From: Dugong dugon
Taxonomy: Eukaryota; Chordata; Mammalia; Sirenia; Dugongidae
DNA length: 64,000 nucleotides
Assembly (NCBI GenBank): GCA_030035585.1
Contig: CM057464.1
Span: 73,330,919 to 73,394,918, forward strand
Reading direction: 5' to 3'
Shown: positions 1-10,698 of the stretch, in pieces
Position numbering within the stretch: position 1 is the stretch's first letter
Layout: every line of letters begins with the position of its first letter
Program-made: the position numbers and the translations under genes
Notes under the pieces: generated by a model
Told to the model about the DNA's origin: nothing
The model's database searches: none
The model's input: the letters and a program-made list of their open reading frames with translations, nothing else

Positions 1-425
1 TACATAGTATTAAACAATAATCTAGAAATAAAATTCTAATCAATAGGGGAATGTCACATATGTTGTAGTTGTTGTTGTTAGGTACTGTCGAGTTGGTTCC
101 AACTCATAGCAACCCCATGTAAACAGAACGAAACGTTGCCTAGTCCTGTGCCATCCTCACAATTGTTGCTATGCTTGAGCCCATTATATATGTCACATAT
201 ATAATGGAGTATATCCTCATAATGGAATATTATGTATCCATTAAAGTAATCAATTAGAGCTCTGTCTTTTGACATGGAGGGATATCCGTGAAACGGTGTT
301 GAGTGAGAAAAGCAACATATTGAAAGAAAAGAGCAGGAATAATTCCACAGAGGGGTTTTATCCAGGAAAAGAGGATGAAGTGATTGCAAAGCAGCACACA
401 AGCAGTTTCTAATGCACTGGTGATT
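1..425 (+). repeat. Old L1 fragment, ORF2 end/3' UTR region, interrupted by an RTE insertion
   Basis: Bases 1-50 and 201-425 read continuously as the region around the end of L1 ORF2 and start of the 3' UTR in sense orientation, including 'aatggaatattatgtatcca' (common in mammalian L1s) and a degraded 'gagtgagaaaagcaa' segment. The RTE piece at 62-189 splits it. No open frame is retained. Subfamily not determined; the right border is uncertain. Confidence 0.55.
62..189 (-). mobile_element. 5'-truncated RTE-type LINE, 3' end only
   Basis: Read on the minus strand this is the C-terminal end of an RTE reverse-transcriptase ORF plus its short tail: it translates to a 'CEDGTG...VSFCLHGVAMSWNQLDST'-like terminus and ends in (CAA)n. 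The same 3' end occurs at 9717-9955 and 28530-29130. It is flanked by a perfect 11-bp target-site duplication 'atgtcacatat' at 51-61 and 190-200, so the insertion boundaries are well defined. Confidence 0.8.
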
Positions 426-1069
426 TTCTATTTCTTAGTCCATAGGGTAGGAACACCATCAGTGTTTGCTGCACTACTCTTTTTTGTTTTGTTTTTATAG
501 CCCAAATAATATTCCATTGTATGGATTCACCACAGTTTATCCATTTACCAGTGAAGAACATCCTGGTTGCTTCTAATTTTTTGCAATTATAAATAGAGTT
601 ACTATAAATATCCACGTGCAAGTTTTGTGTGGACATAAGTTTTCAACTCATTGGGGTAAATACCTAGAATGTGATTGTTGGATCATATGGTGAGACCAAG
701 TTTAGCTTTGTAAGAAACTGGCAAACTATGTTCTAAACTAGCTATACCCTTTTTCATTCCTACCAGCATTGAATGAGTTTCTGTTGCTTCACATCCTTGT
801 CAGCATTTGATGTTGATAGTGTTTTGAATTTTAGCCATTCTAATAGGGGGCATTGGTGGTTCAGTGGTAGAATTTTCATCTTCTATGCCAGAGACCTGGT
901 TCAATTTCTAGCCACAACACCTCATGTGCAGCCACCACCCACCTGCCAGTGGAGGCTTGCATGCTGCTATGATGCTAAACAGTTTCAGCAGAGCTTCTAG
1001 ACTGGAGAGACTAGGAAGAAAAGCCGGTGATCTACTTCTGAAAATCAGCCAATGAAAATCCTACGGATC

Positions 1070-2735
1070 GGAGACTGCCAGGTAATAAGGCGCTATAGAC
1101 AGAAGCACCATGCCATCCATCCACAGCAAAGATCCACAAAACTAAGTCAAACAGAGACAAATGTCAGTCCTGAAACCCTAAGCATCAAATGAAGAGATAA
1201 AAAACTCAGCCAGGCACCGAATCGAATAAGAAACTGGCAGAAAACAGACAGCAAGGAGAGATACATGCAGAGGTCCCCTGTCAGCTAACGCAGCGCGGAT
1301 TTGCCATCTTGGACTCCTGTCAGAGATTGGTGAATAGGGAGTATGGCAAAGCAGCTTCACAGAGCTCCCAGCAGGAGACAGAACAACTAGTAACCAGTGA
1401 TACACACTTTCCCACCCTGTACCCTTCTTCATCCACACTTGGTCTCCTCTGCTTACTATGGCCACAGTCTCTTGGCTGGGAAGCACTGGCTTCAACACAG
1501 AGCCGCTTGGATTCCACCCGCCTACACTGGCTGGCTCCCTGAGTGCCATTTGTTGTTTGCTGGTATTGCTTTTTTCCACTTCTTTTGGTTTCTTCCACAA
1601 CTCTCACCACCTCCCCCTTCATTCACTCAAATACGTAGCTCTGTGTGCCATCTTCGCTTCTTCCTGAAAGGCTATGAAACACCCCTCGACTGTAGAACTA
1701 TTTCCTGGCCATGCTGCCATGCTGATGGGATTGATCCCTGGGGCTTTTTTTGTTTCTTTGCTTGATTTGTTTATTTGTTTTCTTTTTCTTTTTTCAGCTT
1801 GGGAGCCCCTTCTATCTGGGCAGTACTGCATGGCTTGGGAGCTACTCACTCGGTCTGCGCAGCTGCGCAGTGGGATCACTGGGAGCATTTCTGTTTTCTT
1901 GGGTTTTTTTGTTTATTTTCTTTTCTTTCTTTTTCCCTTTATGTCTTTCTTCATTTCTCAGTTTCTTGTCTCTCTATACTTACCTTCTCTTCCTGTATCC
2001 TGAATACCTGGCACTGTGTGACACCTTTACTCCTTCTAGCCAGGCTGTACTTCACAGCATGAAAGCAGCTTCTCCAGTCCTCACAGCTGCACAGGTGTGA
2101 TCCCTGGGGACTTTGCTTTTCTTTATCTTCTAATTTTTATTTATTCACTTTTTTCATTTTACCTTTTATCTTTTTATTTTTTCTTTTTCTCCATTTCTGA
2201 GTCTCATCTCTCCACTCCAACGGCAAGTTCCCTTAGCACTCTTTTCTGTTTCTTTGTTTGTTTGTATGTTTTTGGCTCCTATTCCTCTCTCCTCTCTCTC
2301 CTCTTTACCATAGCCATCTTAGCTCCACACATCACAGTCTTCCCCCTCCTTCCTGCCTATCTGCACCATGCACTGAACATCACACCCCCAAGCATCACAG
2401 GCATGGCCTACAGAAACCTGCACTGCACTGACTTCCAGCTCACCCTATTGGCCCTAGTATGTGCCACAAACAACCCATCCCAGCAACTCCCCTACAGCTG
2501 GACCTACCCTGATGTACCATACCTGAGTGACTGACCTTCCCCATTGGAGGAGGTGAAAAGTATCGTGTTCACAGACAAGCAAACAACAAAGAATGCACAG
2601 CACATCTGCTGAGACATAACCAAATAAAACAAAAAACAAGACAAAACAAATCTACAATCAGTAAACGAGGAAAATAACTACAGAATGCCCTGAAGACAGC
2701 AGACAATATCAAAACATATACAGAAACAGGACAGG
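1070..2735 (+). promoter_or_regulatory. 5' UTR / internal promoter region of L1 #1
   Basis: About 1.67 kb lies between the 5' target-site duplication and the ORF1 start. It contains one copy (about 1396-1670) of the unit that is duplicated in L1 #2, and two 'tgccatctt' motifs (1302-1310, 1646-1654), the reverse complement of the YY1-like core AAGATGGCA. A T-rich stretch (1740-2260) follows. Open frames here are by-products of low complexity, not genes. Promoter function is inferred from position. Confidence 0.6.
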
Positions 2736-3715
2736 ATGGTTCCAGTAGGTGTCCAAAATAAAACACCAGATGACATTCCAGTAGAAGAAACAGCACGAGA
2801 ACTACCTGCCAGGGAATTCAAATCTCTACTATTCAGAGCTATCCAAGAGTTGAAGCAAAAAGAAGATAAAAATGAGGAAAAAATAGACAAATTCATGGAA
2901 AATTCAGATTTAAAAAAAATGGAAAAATTCAGGAAAATAATACAGGAACAAAATGCCAAAATAAATTCACAACTTGAAATCATACATAAACAACAACTAG
3001 AAATCCAAAAGATAAACAAGATTTCAGAAATGGACAGTGTCATAGAGGGCTGAGGATCAGTTTGAAATGAGGGAAGACAGGATCAGGGAAATTGAAGACA
3101 AACACTTGAATACAACTTTGAGGAAAAATCAGAAAAAAGAATGAAGAAACCCTGAGAATTATGTGGGAAACATTCAAAAGTAAAAATCTGTGAGTTATCT
3201 GAGTTCCAGAGTAGGAAGAAAACACAGAGAGGATCACTAAAGAACTGCTGACCCAAAACTTCACCAGTATCATGAAAGGTGAAGATTTGACCATCCAAGA
3301 ACTTCAACAAACCCCATATAGGATAGACCCAGAAAAAAATCACCAAGGCATATCATAATCACACTTGCTAAAACCAAAGACAAACAAAGAATCCTGAGAG
3401 CAGATTGAGAAAAACAAAAAGTCACATACAGAGGACAAACAATAATACTAAGCTCGGATTATTCGGCAGAAACCATCCGGGCAAGAAGACAATGGGATGA
3501 CTTATATAAAACCCTGAAATAAAAAAATTGCCAGCCAAGAATAATATGGCCTGCAAAACTCATGTTCAAATATTATGGTGAAATCAGGACATTTCCAGAT
3601 AAATGGAAATTAAGGGACTATGTAAAAACCAACCAAACTTACAATAATTATTAAAGAGAATCCTTTGATCTGAGAACAAACAACATCAGACCACAGGCTG
3701 AATCTAGGATGCAGG
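2736..3715 (+). pseudogene. L1 #1 ORF1 (RNA-binding chaperone), broken
   Basis: The first 105 codons (2736-3053) are open and start 'MVPVGVQNKTPDD', matching the ORF1 start of L1 #2. They form a charged, heptad-like segment rich in E, K and Q, as expected for the ORF1p coiled coil. The frame then hits a stop; homologous sequence continues in other frames to about 3715 ('aatgggatgacttatataaa' corresponds to the conserved 'QWDDIYKIL' region). ORF1p normally trimerises and coats L1 RNA; this copy cannot make it. Confidence 0.75.
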
Positions 3716-4127
3716 ATCATACCAGCCAGATACCAATCTAGAAAATGAACTCTCAAGGACTATCCAAAACCAAAAGAATTACAACAGGGAACCAGAGAGG
3801 TTAATCTGTAAATGACAACAACATCAGAACAATAAAAGAGGGAATAAATGGTGTATGTATAGAACCTTCTAATGGAGAGGAAGGCAGGGTGATACCAAGT
3901 AATAATAGACTGTTTCAAACCTAGGAAGATAAAGGTAAATTTCAAGATAACCACAAAGGGTGTTAACAAACCTAGTCATTAAAATAAAGAGGAAAAACAT
4001 AGTCCCAGTAAAAACAAAACCTACAAAAACAAAAGAAATAAAAAAAAACTCACAAACAAAAGGAATTCAGCACAGGAGAGTAAGAGGAATAAAGAAAATA
4101 TCAGGACCACAAAAAAAGCACTAAAAA

Positions 4128-7100
4128 ATGACAGCAATAAACTCACACCCATCAGTAATTACACTGAATGTAAGTGGCCTAAATGTACCCATAAAGGGAC
4201 GGAAAGTGACAGAAGGGATAAGAAAAACAGGATCTATCAAAATGTAGTCTATAAGAGACACAACTTAGAAACAAATACATAAATTTATTAAAAATCAAAG
4301 ATAGAAAACATATATCAAGCAAACAGCTACCAAAAAAGAACAGGAGTGGCAATACTAATCACAGATAAAATAGACTTTAAAACAAAATCCATCATAAAAG
4401 ACAAAGAAGGACACAGATAATGATTAAGGGGATGATCCGTCATGAAGACATAACCATAATAAACATCTATGCACCCAATGACAGGGCTCCAAAATGCATA
4501 AAACAAACTCTAACAGCACTGAAAAGAGAAACTGACAGTTCCACAATAATAGTAGGAGACTTCAACACAACACTCTTAGTAAAGGACAGAACATCTAGAA
4601 AGAAACTCAACAAAGATACAGAAGACCTAAAAAGCACAATCAGCCAACTTGACCTCATAGACATATATAGAACACTTCACCAAACAGCTGCAAAGTACAA
4701 ATTTGTTTCCAACACACATGGGACGTTCTCCAGAATAGACCACATTTTAGGCCACAGAGCAATCTTCAACAAGATCCAAAACGTTAAGATAATATGAAGT
4801 ACCTTCTCTGACCATAATGCCATCAAGGTACAAATTAACAACAGGAAGACCAAGGAAAAAAATAAATTACATGGAAACTGAATAACACCCTGCTTACAAG
4901 CCACTGGGAAATAGACGAAATCAGAGATGGAATCAAAAAATTCCTAGAATCCAATGAGAATGAAAACACACCATACCAAAACCTTTGGGACACAGCAAAG
5001 GCAGTCCTCAGGGACAATTTATAGCAATAGATGCACACATCAAAAAAGAAGAAAGGGACAAAATCAAAACATTAACTACAGAACTCGAACAAATAGAAAA
5101 AGAACAGCAAAAAAAGCCCACAGCCAACAGAGGAAAGGAAATAATAAAGATCAGAGCAGAAATATATGAGATAGAGACTAGAAAAACGATAGAAAGAATC
5201 AACAAAACCAAAAGTTGGTTCTTTGAAAGGATCAACAAAATTGATCAATTTTGACAAACCACTGGCCAGACTGACAAAAGAAAAACAGGAGAGGACGGAA
5301 ATAACCTAAATAAGAAATGAAATGGGGGACATTAAAACAAACCCAACTGAAATAAAAAAGATTATAACAGAATATTATGAAAAACTGTACTCCAACAAAT
5401 TTGAAAACCTAGAGGAAATGGATAAATTTCTAGAAACACACTACCTACTCAAACTAACCCAAAGTGATGTTGAAAATCTGAACAGATCCATAACAAGAGA
5501 AGAGATTGAAAAGGTAATAAAAAAAACTCCCAACCAAAAAAAGCCCTGGACCAGGTGGCTTCACTGGAGAATTCTACCAAACATTCAGAGGAGAGCTTAT
5601 ACTAGTACTACTCAAACTATTTCAGAACATAGAAAAGTAAGCAGCACTTCCGAATTCATTCTATGAAGCCAGCATAACCCTGATACCATAAGCAGGCAAA
5701 GACACCGCAAAAAAAGAAAATTACAGACTAGTATCTCTCATGAATATAGATGCAAAAATTCTGAACAAAATTCTAGCCAGTAGAATTCAGCATCATATTA
5801 AAAAAATAACACACCGTGACCAAGTAGGATTCATACCATGTGCGCAAGGATGGCTCAACATTAGAAAATCAATCAATGTAATCCACCACATAAATAAAAG
5901 GAAAGAAAAGAATCACATGATCATCTCAATTGATGCAGAAAAGGCACTTGACAAAGCCCAACAACCCATTCCTGATAAAAACTCTCAATAAAATAGGTAT
6001 AGAAGGGAAATTTCTCAACATAATAAAGGGCATCTATGCAAAACCAATGGCCAAAATCATTCTTAATGGAGACAGGCTGACAACATTCCCCTTGAGAACA
6101 GGAACAAGACAAGGATGCCCTTTATGTCCACTCCTATTTAAAATTGTGCTGGAAGTCCAAGCTAGAGCAATAAGGCAAGAAAAAGAAATAAAGGGCATCC
6201 AAATTGGTAATGAAGAAGTTAAACTGTCCCTGTTTGTGGGTGATATGATACTATACATAGAAAACTGTAAAGACTCCATGAAAAAACTACTGGAACTAAT
6301 AGAAAGATTCAGCAGAGTAGCAAGATCCAAGATAAACATAGAAAAATCAGTTGGATTCCTATACACCAATAAGGAGAATGATGAAAAGGAAATAGCCCCT
6401 AAAAAAATAAAATACTTAGGAATAAATCTAACCAGGGATATAAAAGACCTATACAAAGAAAACTACAAAACACTACTGCAAGAAACCCAAAGGGATCTAC
6501 ATAATGGAAAAACATACCATGCTCATGGATAGGTAGACTCAACGTTATGAAAATGACAATTCTACCCAAAGCAGTTTACAAATACATTGCAATATCGATC
6601 CAAATACCAACAACATTCTTTAAAGAGGTGGAAAAACTAATCATTAACTTTATATGGAAAGGGAAGAAGCCCCAGATAAGTGAAGCACTATTGAAGAAGA
6701 AGAATAAAGTCAGAGGACTCGCACTACCTGACTTCAGAACCTACTAGACAGCTATGGTAGTCAAAACAGCCTGGTACTGGTACAAGGACAGATACATTGA
6801 CCAATGGAACAGAATTGAGATCCCAGATGTAAATCCACCCACCTACGGTCACCTGATCTTCGACAAGGGCCCAAAACCCATCAAATGGGGAAAAGACAGC
6901 CTTTTTAACAAAAGGTGCTGGCAAAACTGGATGTCCATCCATTACACAAGACTCATACCTCACACCATATACAAAAAGAAATTCAAAATGGATCAAAGAC
7001 CTAAGTATAAACCCCAAAACTGTAAAGTTCATAGAAGTAAAGATAGGATCAATGATAGAGGCCCTAATACATGGCATTAACAGGATCCAAAACATAACCA

Positions 7101-7741
7101 ACAACACACAAACGCCAGGAGATAAGCTGGATAACGGGGATCTTCTAAAAATTAAACACTTAAGCTCATCTAAATACTTCACCAAAAGAATGAAAAGACA
7201 ACCTATAGACTGGGAAAAAAAATTTGGACATCAAAAATCAGACAAAGATCTAATCTCTAAAATCTACAAGAAAAGCCAACACCTCTATGACAAAAACACA
7301 AATAATCCGATTATAAAATGGGCAAAGGAAATGAACAGACATTTCACTAAAGAAGACACTCGAGGGGTCAACAGACACATGAGAAAATGCTTGCAATCAC
7401 TATCCATTAGAGAAATGCAAATTAAAACTACAGTGAAATGCCATCTAACCCTGACATTACTGGCACGAATCAAAAACACTGGAAATAACAAATGTTGGAG
7501 AGGCTGCAGGGAGATTGGAACTCTTATGCACCGCTGGTGGGAATGTAAAGTGATAAGACCATTTTGGAAAACGACGTGGTGCTTCCTTAGAAAGTTAAAA
7601 GTAGAAATACCATACGATCCAGCAATCCCACTGCTAGGAATAGATCCTAGAGAAATAAGAGCCTTCACACGAATGGATATATGCACACCCGTATTCAATG
7701 CAGCATTGTTCACAGTAGCAAAAAAGATGGAAACAACCTAG
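4128..7741 (+). pseudogene. L1 #1 ORF2 (endonuclease-reverse transcriptase), broken
   Basis: The start codon at 4128 opens the endonuclease domain ('MTAINSHPSVITLNVSGLN'). Later frames show the endonuclease end (4420-4797), reverse transcriptase (5740-6532, including '[13 protein letters not shown]' and 'GTRQGCPL') and the C-terminal region (7052-7741, with a 'CWWECK'-type cysteine motif present here as 'HRWWECK'). At least six frame interruptions are visible. The catalytic FADD box reads FVGD, which removes the first of the two adjacent aspartates. The product would have performed target-primed reverse transcription; this copy is inactive. Confidence 0.85.
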
Positions 7742-8869
7742 ATGCCCATCAGTAGATGAATGGATAAACAAACTATGGTACATACACACAATGGATTGTT
7801 ATGCAACAATAAAGAACAGTGATGAATCTGTGCAGCATCTCATAATATGGATGAAACTGGAATTCATTATGCTGAGTGAAATAAGTCAATCCCAAAAGGA
7901 CAAATATTACATGAGACCACTACTGTAAAAACTCATGAAAAAGTCTGCACAGAAAAAGAAGCAATCTTTGTTGATTTACGATGGGTGGGAGGGGTGAGGG
8001 CAGAAATACTAAAAGGTAATAGATAAGTGGTAACTTTGGTAAAGGGTAAGACTGTACACAATACTGGGGAAGCCAGCACAACTTGTACAAGGAAAGATCA
8101 TGGAAGCTCCGTAGACACATCCACACTCCCTGAGGGACCGAATTGCTGGGCTGAGGGCTGTGGAGACCATGGTCTTGGGGAACATCTAGCTCAATTGGCA
8201 TAACACAGTTTATAAAGAAAATCTTCTATATTGTATCTATCTTGGTGAGTAGTGTCTGGGGTCTTAAAAGCCTGTGAGCAGCCATCTAAGATACTCCAAT
8301 GGTCTCACCCCTTCGGGAGCAAGGGAGAATGAAGAAAACAAGATACAAGGGAGAGATTAGTCCAGAGGACTAATGGAGCGCAACTACTATGGCCTCCACC
8401 AGACTGAGTCCAGTACAAGTATATGGTGCCCAGCTACCACCACTGACTGCTCTGACAGGGATCACAGCAGAGGGTCCCAGAAAGAGCTGGAGAAAAATGT
8501 AAAACAAAATTCTCACACACACAAAAAGGCCAGACTTACTGGCCTGACAGAGATTGGAGAAACCCTGGGAGTATAGCCTCTGGACACCCTTTTAGCTTAG
8601 TAAAGAAGTCCCTCCCGAAGTTCACCATTCAGTCAAAGATTAGACAGCCCCATAAAACAAAACTAATGGGTCACAACAGTCCAGGGACAAGGACTAGAAG
8701 GCAGGAGGGGACAGGAAAGCTTGTAATAGGGAACCCAAGGTTGAGAAGGGACAGTATTGACATGTTGTGGGGTTGTTAACCATTGTCATAAAACAGGATA
8801 TGTGCTGTTTAATGAGAAACTACTTGTTTTGTAAATCTTCATCTAAAGTACAATAAAAAAAAAGAAAAA
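7742..8869 (+). other. L1 #1 3' UTR with G-quadruplex motif and polyadenylation signal
   Basis: About 1.1 kb of non-coding sequence from the ORF2 stop to the tail. It includes GGGTGGGAGGGGTGAGGG at 7983-8000, a four-tract G-quadruplex pattern on the sense strand, and ends with 'acttgttttgtaaatcttca', AATAAA at 8852 and an A-rich tail. The same 3' end recurs in truncated copies at 22484, 27131, 50468 and 62437. Confidence 0.75.
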
Positions 8870-9380
8870 GAAAACCCTACGGATCACAATAGTTGGATCC
8901 CCAACCCATTAAGGGATGGTGCAGCACAAGGTAGTGTTTTGTTTCATTGTGCATGTGATCACAATGAGTCAGAGGCCAACATGACAGCAAATAACAACAA
9001 ATAGGTGTGTAGTGGTATCTCATTTTAGTTTTAATTTGCAGTTCCCTAGAGACATAAGTTGAGTATCTCTCCTTATGCTTATTTGCCATCTGAATATCTT
9101 CTTTGGTGAGGTGTCTGTTCAGATCTTTTGCCACTTTTTAACTGGTTGTTTGATTATTTATTGTTGAATTTTAAAAGTTTTCTGTATATTTTGTGTACAG
9201 GTCCTTTTTAAGAGAAGTATTTTGCAAATGTATTCTCCCAATCTGTAGCTTGTCATTTCATTCTCTTCCCAGTATCTTTTGCCGAGCAGAAGTTATAATT
9301 TTAATAAAATCCAACTTATCAGTATTTTTATTCATGGATTATGATTTTGGTGTTGTATCCCCTCCTTGTTTTTAATCAAA

Positions 9381-9716
9381 TATTTTGTAATGTCACCTTA
9401 TTATACTGACACTAAATGAAATTTATTGATAATATAACATAAACTACACACATAATTTTAAAAATTAATGTCATGCCCTAATTGTAATAAAAGCAATGTA
9501 TCATAAAATACTCTGTGTTTTAGTTTATAAATATTAATTCACACCTATAGCAGATGACATGAAGAAGTCATCAGATGCTTGCACTTAGCAGTGCATATGG
9601 AGACCAGTGTGTTATATTGGTAACTCCACAGCAGTTCTGTTAGTGCTATGCTTTACAAAGTGGTGAATAATTACTAGCAGATGTCTAAACTAAGCAAAAT
9701 AGGTTATAATTGTTCT
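9381..9716. other. No recognised feature
   Basis: AT-rich sequence with no convincing ORF, repeat match or conserved motif that I can recognise. It follows the old L1 and precedes an RTE fragment. Confidence 0.5.
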
Positions 9717-9955
9717 TGTTGTTGTTAGGTACCATCAAGTTGGTTCCGACTCATAGCAACCCAGGTGCCATCAACTTGGTTCCGACTCATAGCAACCCTG
9801 TGTACAACACAACAAAACACTGCCTGGTCCTGTGCCATCCTCACAATAGTTATTATGCTTGAGCCCATTGTTGTAGCCACTGTGTCAATCCATCTCATTG
9901 AGAGTCTTCCTCTTTTTTTGCTGACCCTCTACCCTACCAAGCATGATGTAATTGG
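9717..9955 (-). mobile_element. RTE-type LINE 3' end with a duplicated terminus
   Basis: On the minus strand this is an RTE 3' end ending in (CAA)n, the same end as at 62-189 but extending about 110 bp further 5'. The terminal 36 bp are present twice in tandem (9727-9762 and 9763-9798) with a few mismatches. No coding frame is intact. Confidence 0.75.
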
Positions 9956-10517
9956 ATTCCTAGAATGCAGTGCATGTTAAAACTGGACAAAAATATCTTA
10001 TATTTGTATGTAAAACAGAGAGAAGTTCTAGTCTCAGGTAATTATAAATGGATTTTTCACATTCGTTATGTCTGACAGGACTGTTAATATTTGCAGAAGA
10101 CATGGGATAATTTTCTGTTGCATAAGGTGTATCACAGGACATATGTCATCCCAGGCCCCTGCCCATGAGATGTCAGTAGAGCCAACAATCATAGAAACAT
10201 TTTCTAACTACTCTATGGACTGATAACCACTTCCACTGAGAACCACTGACCTGACTGGAAGACAAGACACTGGGGAGATTAAATTATACCAGAAGGCTTC
10301 AATGATAGCCCAGATTAACAGGAGAATGGCTATCATAAGGTCACATATTTTTGGCAGAGAAGCGGTTAAGGGATTGAGTCCTATGCATTTTAAGAAGGAG
10401 TCTACACTAGTCAAAGCTGGAATTAGACAGTGTGGGACTGGAGATGGGTCTTGACTGACAACTATTCTGCAGAGAGAGAGAAGCTAGGGGGCATCACAGC
10501 TGGGTGATCCACTGAGC
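9956..10517. other. No recognised feature
   Basis: Mixed-composition sequence with no repeat family I can name. The short frames present have no recognisable protein similarity. Confidence 0.5.
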
Positions 10518-10698
10518 TGTTGTTGTCCAACTCATAGCGACCCCATGCTCTCCATAGGATTTTTGAGGCTGTGACCTCTTGGAAGCAGATCGCCGGGCCC
10601 GTCCTTTGTCCTTTCAGGTGCCTCTGGGTATGTTTGAAACACCAGCTTTTCAGCTAGTAGTCCAAGGCTTAACCATTTCCGCCACCCAGGGACTCCTA
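10518..10698 (-). mobile_element. AfroSINE, minus strand
   Basis: The left end is the SINE tail ('ccaactcatagcgacccc') and the right end the reversed head ('cacccagggactcct'). The interior includes the 'tttttgaggctgtgacct' insert found in longer AfroSINE variants. Target-site duplication not clear. Confidence 0.75.

Larger units (their letters stand above)
1070..8869 (+). mobile_element. Near full-length L1 LINE (L1 #1), dead copy
   Basis: A complete-looking element: long 5' UTR, ORF1, ORF2, 3' UTR, AATAAA at 8852-8857 and an A-rich tail. It is flanked by a 15-bp target-site duplication, 'aaaatcctacggatc' (1055-1069) and 'aaaaccctacggatc' (8871-8885), with one mismatch. The upstream insertion context (aatg/aaaa) is loosely like the L1 endonuclease site. 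Both ORFs carry frameshifts and stops, and the reverse-transcriptase active site is mutated, so it is immobile on its own. It lies in the upstream flank of FAM83B in the same orientation as the gene. Confidence 0.9.
847..9002 (+). mobile_element. tRNA-Gly-headed SINE with RTE-like tail, interrupted by L1 #1
   Basis: The head at 850-922 starts 'gcattggtggttcagtggta', matching the 5' half of tRNA-Gly, with an A-box at about 857-867 and a B-box-like 'ggttcaatttc' at 898-908. A body of about 150 bases follows to 1069. After the L1, bases 8886-9002 continue the SINE and end with an RTE 3'-end-like sequence ('cagcacaaggtagtgtttt', then 'ataacaacaaat'). Without the L1 the element is about 350 bp. 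A short target-site duplication of about 6 bp ('aatagg') can be read. Inference: RNA polymerase III transcribed and mobilised by RTE machinery. Confidence 0.7.
430..9380 (-). mobile_element. Old L1 fragment (ORF2 C-terminal region), split by a SINE that carries L1 #1
   Basis: Left part 430-846 and right part 9003-9380 are consecutive pieces of one minus-strand L1 ORF2/3' region. The left piece ends '...gccattctaatagg' and the right resumes 'tgtgtagtggtatctcatt', exactly as in an uninterrupted L1. The right piece continues through the 'ctttggtgaggtgtctgttcag' segment. Both are heavily mutated with no coding frame. Everything from 847 to 9002 is later insertion. Confidence 0.75.

Noticed and set aside
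850-922. A functional tRNA-Gly gene
   Set aside because: The 5' half matches tRNA-Gly but the anticodon arm and acceptor 3' strand do not pair, and it continues into a SINE body.
1309-2534. Several open frames of 70-145 codons in the L1 #1 5' region
   Set aside because: Leu/Phe/Ser-rich shadows of a T-rich L1 5' UTR, also matched in L1 #2 non-coding sequence.
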